DNA of 64,000 nucleotides, from assembly GCF_033958435.1 (NCBI RefSeq), contig NC_134137.1, positions 156,513,001 to 156,577,000 on the forward strand, written 5' to 3'. Source of the DNA: Carettochelys insculpta (lineage: Eukaryota > Chordata > Testudines > Carettochelyidae). The position numbers and the translations under genes were made by a program. How positions within the stretch are numbered: position 1 is the first letter of the stretch; each line of letters opens with the position of its first letter. The notes under the pieces are model-generated. The model was not told the DNA's origin. It worked only from the letters and a program-made list of their open reading frames with translations, and ran no database searches. This document shows positions 61,001 to 64,000 of the stretch, piece after piece.

Positions 61001-64000
61001 GGGGTTAAAAACAAGGGTGATATCATGGTAGGGGTCTACTACAGACCACCTACACAGGTAGAAGACGTGGTGAGGCTTTTTCTAAGCAACTAACAAAATC
61101 ATCCAAAGCGCGGGATTTGGTGGTAAAGGGGTACTTCGGCTATTCAGACAGATGTTGGGAAACTGACACAACAGGGCACAGACTATCCAGAAAGTTATTG
61201 GACTGCATGGATGACAGTTTTTTATTTCAGAAGGTAGAAAAATCTACTAGGGAGAAAGCAGTTCTAGATTTGATTTTAAATAGGGAGGAACAGGTTGAGA
61301 ATTTAAAGTGGAAGGCAGCCTGGGAAAAAGTGACCATGAAATCTTAGAGTTCATGATTCTAAGAAATGGTGAAAGGGAGTTCAGCAAAATAGAGACAATA
61401 GATTTCAGGAAGGCAGATTTTGGTAAACTTAGAGAGCTGGTAGATAAGGTCTCCTCCTTATTAGGAGATGAGTTGCTTGATCACTGTCTTTGATCCACCC
61501 CCTCTGGGGCACCTGGAGCTTGAAAATGGCAGAAGTGCTTAATGACTTCTTTGTTTCAGTCTTCCATGAGAAGGCCAATGCAGAAATGCCTAATGTAATG
61601 CATGCTAGTGGGAAGGTGGTAGGTTTAGAGGATAAAAGCAGAAAGAACATGCTAAAATTATTTAAAAAAATTAGATGTCTTTAAGTCACCATGGCCTGAT
61701 GAACTGCATCCTGGAATACTTAAGAAGCTGATAGAGGAGGTATCGGAACATATAGCTATTATCTTTGAAAAGTCCTGGAAGTTTGAAGAGATTTCAGAAG
61801 ACTGGAAAAGGGCAAATTTAGTGCCCATCTATGAAAAGGGGAAAAGAACAACCCAGGAAACTACAGAACAATCGGTTTAATTTTGTGCTGGTAAAGATAA
61901 TGGAGCAAATAATTAAGGAATTCATCTACAAACATCTGGAAGAAAATAAATTAATAGGTAACAACCAGCATTGATTTGTGAAGATCAAATCATGCCAGAC
62001 CAATCTGATAGCTTTCTTTGACAGGATAACAAGTCTTGTGGATAAGAGAGGAGGGGTGGATGTATACCTAGACTTTAGTAAGGCATTTGATATGGTTTCT
62101 CATGATCTTCTTATCAATAAACTAGGCAAATACAGTGTAGATGGGGCTACTATGGGTGCATAACTCACTGGATAACTGTTCTCAGAGAGTACTTTAATGA
62201 TTTGCGATCATGCTGTAAGGGTATAATGAGTGGGGTTCCATGGGGGTCTGTTTCAGGACCAGTTCTATTCAGTATCTTCATCAATGATTGAGATGTTGGC
62301 ATAGAGAGTACACTTACTAAGCTTGCAGATTATACCGAGCTGGGAGGGGTTGCAAGTGCTTTAGAGGATAGGGTCAGAATTCAAAAGGATCTGAACAAAC
62401 TGGAGAAATGGTCTGAGTTAAACAGAATAAAGTTCAATAAGGACAAATGCAAAGTACTCCACTTAGGAAGAACCAGTGAGCTTCATGTATACAAAATAGG
62501 ACGTGACTATCTAGGAAGGAGTACTGCAGAAAGGGATTTAGGGGTCATAGTGGACCACAAGCTAAATGTGAGTGAACATTGTGATGCTGTTGCGAAAAAA
62601 AGCAAATATGATTCTGGGATGCATTAACACGAGGGTTGAGAGCAAGAAACAGGAAGTCATTCTTCTGCTCTGCTCAGCTCTCATTTGGCCTCAGTTGGAG
62701 TATTGTGTCTGGTTCTGGTCACCACATTTCAAGAAAGCAGTGGAAAAATAGAAGGTCCAGAGAATAGCAACAAGAATGATTAAAGCTCTAGAGAACATGA
62801 GCTATGAGGGAAGACTGAAAGAACTGGGCTTGCTTAGTTTTGAAAAGAGAAGACTTAGAGGAGACATGAGAGCAGCTTTGAAGAACCTCAAAGATGGTTA
62901 TAAGGAGGAGGGAGAAAAATTGTTCTCCTTGGCCTCTGAGGATAGGACAAGGAGCAATGGGCTTAAACTGCAGCAGAGGAGGTTTAAGTTGAACATAAAG
63001 AAAAACTTCCTAACTGTCAGGGTGGTTAAACACTGGAGCAAATTACCTAGGGAGGTTGTAGACTCTCCATCACTGGAGATACTTAAGAGCAGGTTAGACA
63101 CATCTATTAGGGCTGGTCTTAGATAGTGTTTGGTCCTGCTGTGAGGGCGGGCGATTGGACTTGATGACCTCTCAAGGTCGCTTGCAGTCTAATGTTCTAT
63201 TATTCTGTGACAATTTTAAGAGAATGTTGAAAAAGCTGTAATCACTGACATGTTAAATTATTCCTTATTGAGTTTCTACAAATTTCTTCCATATTTCTTT
63301 CTTCTTTCATGAATGTAAAGACACCCTTGTTTCTGTATATGTTTTACTTGACGGTACTGCCAAATGCAGCAGTTTGGAGTCTGCATTTTTAGTGTCAGGA
63401 AACTCTGGCTAGCAGTGCTACAGGGTTAATGCAGAAAAGTAGTTAAAGTGAAATTAATAACATTAATGTAACTCACTTGGATTAATTTAACAGTACTATT
63501 TATTGTTGCATCATGTTAATGAAATGCTTTGAAGTTTGACCATCAGTTTCATGAAACTTTTTGTTTATTTTCAGCAATAATCATTGGCCCTGATGGTCAT
63601 CCTTTGACTGTCTATCCTTGCATGATTTGCGGAAAGAAGTTTAAATCCAGAGGTTTCTTGAAAAGACACATGAAAAACCATCCAGAGCACCTTCTAACTA
63701 AGAAGAAATACAGATGCACAGACTGTGATTACACTACCAATAAAAAAATTAGTTTGCATAATCATCTGGAGAGTCACAAGCTGACTAACAAAACAGAAAA
63801 GCTTATTGAATGTGATGAGTGTGGGAAGAGCTTTTCTCATGCAGGAGCTTTATTCACTCACAAGATGGTGCATAGGGACAAAGGAGCTAATAAGATGCAT
63901 AAATGCAAATTCTGTGACTATGAGACAGCGGAACAAGGGTTACTCAGTCGTCATCTTCTGGCTGTCCACAGCAAGAACTTTCCTCATATTTGTGTGGAGT
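43020..64000 (+). CDS. ZFX: ZFX: zinc-finger transcription factor (seven coding exons, 3' end outside window)
   Basis: ZFX is a nuclear C2H2 zinc-finger activator of many CpG-island promoters. Coding exons at 43020-43080, 43608-44171, 53694-53843, 54402-54545, 54640-54774, 57249-57389 and 63575-64000 join in frame. They give 540 residues of a protein usually about 800 long with 13 fingers. Residues 1-398 are the acidic activation region (for example [18 protein letters not shown]) and end with a basic likely nuclear-localisation stretch [10 protein letters not shown] (382-391). Fingers 1-4 and the first cysteine of finger 5 follow. Every intron is in phase 1. No stop or frameshift is seen. 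The alanine run that I remember in human ZFX before HEQQID is absent here. A single ZFX/ZFY-type gene is expected outside therian mammals. Confidence 0.96.
43081..43607 (+). other. ZFX intron 2, nothing recognised
   Basis: A short AT-rich intron between the first two coding exons. Confidence 0.8.
43608..44171 (+). CDS. ZFX: ZFX acidic-domain exon (564 nt)
   Basis: The acceptor is TATTTTTAG and the donor CT|GTAAGT. It encodes residues 21-208, rich in Asp, Glu and Val, including [17 protein letters not shown] and CEDYLMIS at the end. The open frame extends beyond both splice sites into intron, which is not coding. Confidence 0.96.
45316..45694. mobile_element. Foldback MITE (AAAGAGG type), longest copy
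   Basis: GGTGCATCTACACTTGCATT at the left and AATGCAAATGTAGATGC at the right are inverted. CCTCTTTCAAAAGAGG and CTCTTTCGAAAGAGG boxes follow inside each end. The centre is a palindrome around GAATCCTTCTTCCC and GGGAAGAAGGATTC. The target duplication is not resolved. Confidence 0.78.
49192..49494. mobile_element. MITE with TSD TTA and an internal duplication
   Basis: It starts GGCTATGTCTTTACAACCC and ends ATCGTAGACCTGGCC. TTA flanks lie at 49189-49191 and 49495-49497. A segment ending GTAAGTAAGTCAG occurs twice inside (near 49338-49375 and 49389-49423). Confidence 0.7.
50940..51177. repeat. Relative of the 49192 MITE, left end missing
   Basis: AGCTATGTAATTCATGTAGT and AATTCACTCTCCCACTGTAG, then TGCAGACTTGTCC before TTA, match the right half of the 49192 element in order. 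The left end is not recognisable. Confidence 0.5.
52935..53418. mobile_element. Tigger-like non-autonomous element, TA TSD
   Basis: The left end is CAGTAAACCCTCAGTTTATG and the right end (inverted) CAGCTGACCCTCACTTTACA. TA lies on both sides (52933-52934, 53419-53420). The interior is GC-rich with overlapping spurious ORFs and no transposase. Confidence 0.72.
53694..53843 (+). CDS. ZFX: ZFX acidic-domain exon (150 nt)
   Basis: The acceptor is TATTTGTAG and the donor TTAG|GTAAAT. It encodes residues 209-258, [20 protein letters not shown] through [16 protein letters not shown]. Confidence 0.95.
   Translation, partial: WMILGRSNMKVLLKSPWKQSQKMIHVKWTAFVQKSSKYISSKLILERMI
53880..54228. mobile_element. 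Probable hAT-like element in ZFX intron 4
   Basis: The ends AGCAGCGGGCAAGCA and GGTTGCCTTCCACTGG are loosely inverted. The flanks TCTAACTC (53872-53879) and TCTACCTT (54229-54236) match at 6 of 8 positions. Confidence 0.45.
54402..54545 (+). CDS. ZFX: ZFX acidic-domain exon (144 nt)
   Basis: The acceptor is TTAATTAG and the donor TTAA|GTAAGT. It encodes residues 259-306, [16 protein letters not shown] through [16 protein letters not shown]. Confidence 0.95.
54640..54774 (+). CDS. ZFX: ZFX acidic-domain exon (135 nt)
   Basis: The acceptor is TCTCTTAG and the donor TATG|GTATGT. It encodes residues 307-351, [19 protein letters not shown], then [10 protein letters not shown] and [11 protein letters not shown]. 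Confidence 0.95.
54775..57248 (+). other. ZFX intron 6
   Basis: Holds the MITE at 55987-56423. The remainder is AT-rich without recognised features. Confidence 0.75.
55987..56423. mobile_element. 437-bp palindromic MITE, TSD AGA
   Basis: The ends are GGCTGTTTCTCCACAGGCCA and the inverse TGGTCTGTGTAGAAACGGCC. Direct AGA lies at 55984-55986 and 56424-56426. The arms carry GCATGCTAATACAC and ATTCTAATGAGGTG.. pairs, and the centre pairs CCCTTCTTCCC with GGGAAGAAGGG. The interior differs from the TTCGAA families although the terminal box is similar. Confidence 0.78.
57249..57389 (+). CDS. ZFX: ZFX exon with nuclear-localisation-like segment (141 nt)
   Basis: The acceptor is TTTACTAG and the donor ACAG|GTGAGT. 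It encodes residues 352-398, including [16 protein letters not shown] and the basic [10 protein letters not shown]. Confidence 0.95.
57390..58694 (+). other. ZFX intron 7, left part
   Basis: AT-rich, no recognised repeat or coding signal. Confidence 0.65.
58695..59130. mobile_element. 436-bp near-perfect palindromic MITE, TSD ATT
   Basis: Starts GGCTACGTCTACACGTGCCC and ends in the near-exact inverse. ATT flanks lie at 58692-58694 and 59131-59133. The two arms of about 215 bp differ at only a few positions, and each contains a smaller hairpin around AAGCGCTGAAATGCATATTC. It is the youngest-looking copy of this family in the window. Overlapping ORFs on both strands only mirror the palindrome. 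Confidence 0.88.
59380..63210 (+). mobile_element. CR1 LINE copy 3 (+ strand) in the last visible ZFX intron
   Basis: ORF1 begins at 59490 (MGRKTRNIC) with a cysteine pattern (CRDC, CGRC). ORF2 starts near 60600 with endonuclease text ([33 protein letters not shown]). The reverse transcriptase has [17 protein letters not shown] (62060) and LADYTELGG (about 62320), where ADD is expected. Frameshifts and stops break every ORF. The linker between endonuclease and reverse transcriptase, present in copy 2, is missing near 61440-61500. The 3' end is TTCTATTATTCTGTGA, the CR1 type. Confidence 0.88.
63211..63574 (+). other. ZFX intron 7, right end
   Basis: AT-rich sequence between the CR1 3' end and the zinc-finger exon acceptor. 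Nothing recognised. Confidence 0.75.
63575..64000 (+). CDS. ZFX: ZFX zinc-finger exon (truncated by window end)
   Basis: The acceptor is TATTTTCAG. The frame is open to 64000. Fingers have C2H2 spacing: finger 1 C414, C417, H430, H434; finger 2 C446, C449, H462, H466; finger 3 C478, C481, H494, H498; finger 4 C509, C512, H525, H530 (five-residue type). Finger 5 begins at C538. The alternation of two finger types, typical of ZFX/ZFY, is visible. Confidence 0.96.

Overview
This window is vertebrate nuclear DNA, most likely from a turtle and probably a cryptodiran. The intron-split genes are close to their tetrapod orthologues. The repeats are CR1 LINEs, tRNA-headed SINEs of the turtle Cry type (body motif GTGGCACCTTATAGACTAAC) and many foldback DNA-transposon remnants. 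The species call rests on remembered repeat families, so a crocodilian is not formally excluded. I see no bacterial operons, CRISPR arrays or free-standing RNA genes.

Layout. Positions 866-7431 hold the last six coding exons of EIF2S3 (gamma subunit of translation initiation factor eIF2, + strand), then a short 3' UTR. About 26 kb of gene-free DNA follows (7.8-34.1 kb). It contains foldback SINEs, MITEs, a decayed Myb/SANT-like transposon gene (19.17-19.72 kb), a CR1 on the - strand with two younger DNA transposons inside it (19.8-24.7 kb), a split MIR and an old CR1 (28.7-29.8 kb). A CpG island at 34.1-35.6 kb is the likely ZFX promoter, with a probable non-coding exon 1 ending at 34691. ZFX (zinc-finger transcription factor, + strand) starts at ATG 43020. 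Seven coding exons are visible, and the last one, carrying the zinc fingers, runs off the window at 64000. ZFX introns hold a second CR1 (38.3-41.4 kb), several MITEs, a Tigger-like and a hAT-like element, and a third CR1 (59.4-63.2 kb).

The two genes are unrelated in function: EIF2S3 acts in cytoplasmic translation initiation and ZFX in nuclear transcription. They are neighbours in the same orientation, which is also the mammalian Xp22 arrangement.

The most notable non-genic structure is in the mobile elements. Many MITEs share a terminal box close to GGCT..GTCTACAC. Ten of them have matching 3-bp target duplications but carry different interiors. One such end lies just upstream of a decayed Myb/SANT-like ORF, which suggests PIF/Harbinger ancestry. 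In addition, four Cry-type SINEs have their bodies present as inverted (foldback) copies; three of these are flanked by target-site duplications, so each inserted already folded. I find no unmistakable novel gene system.
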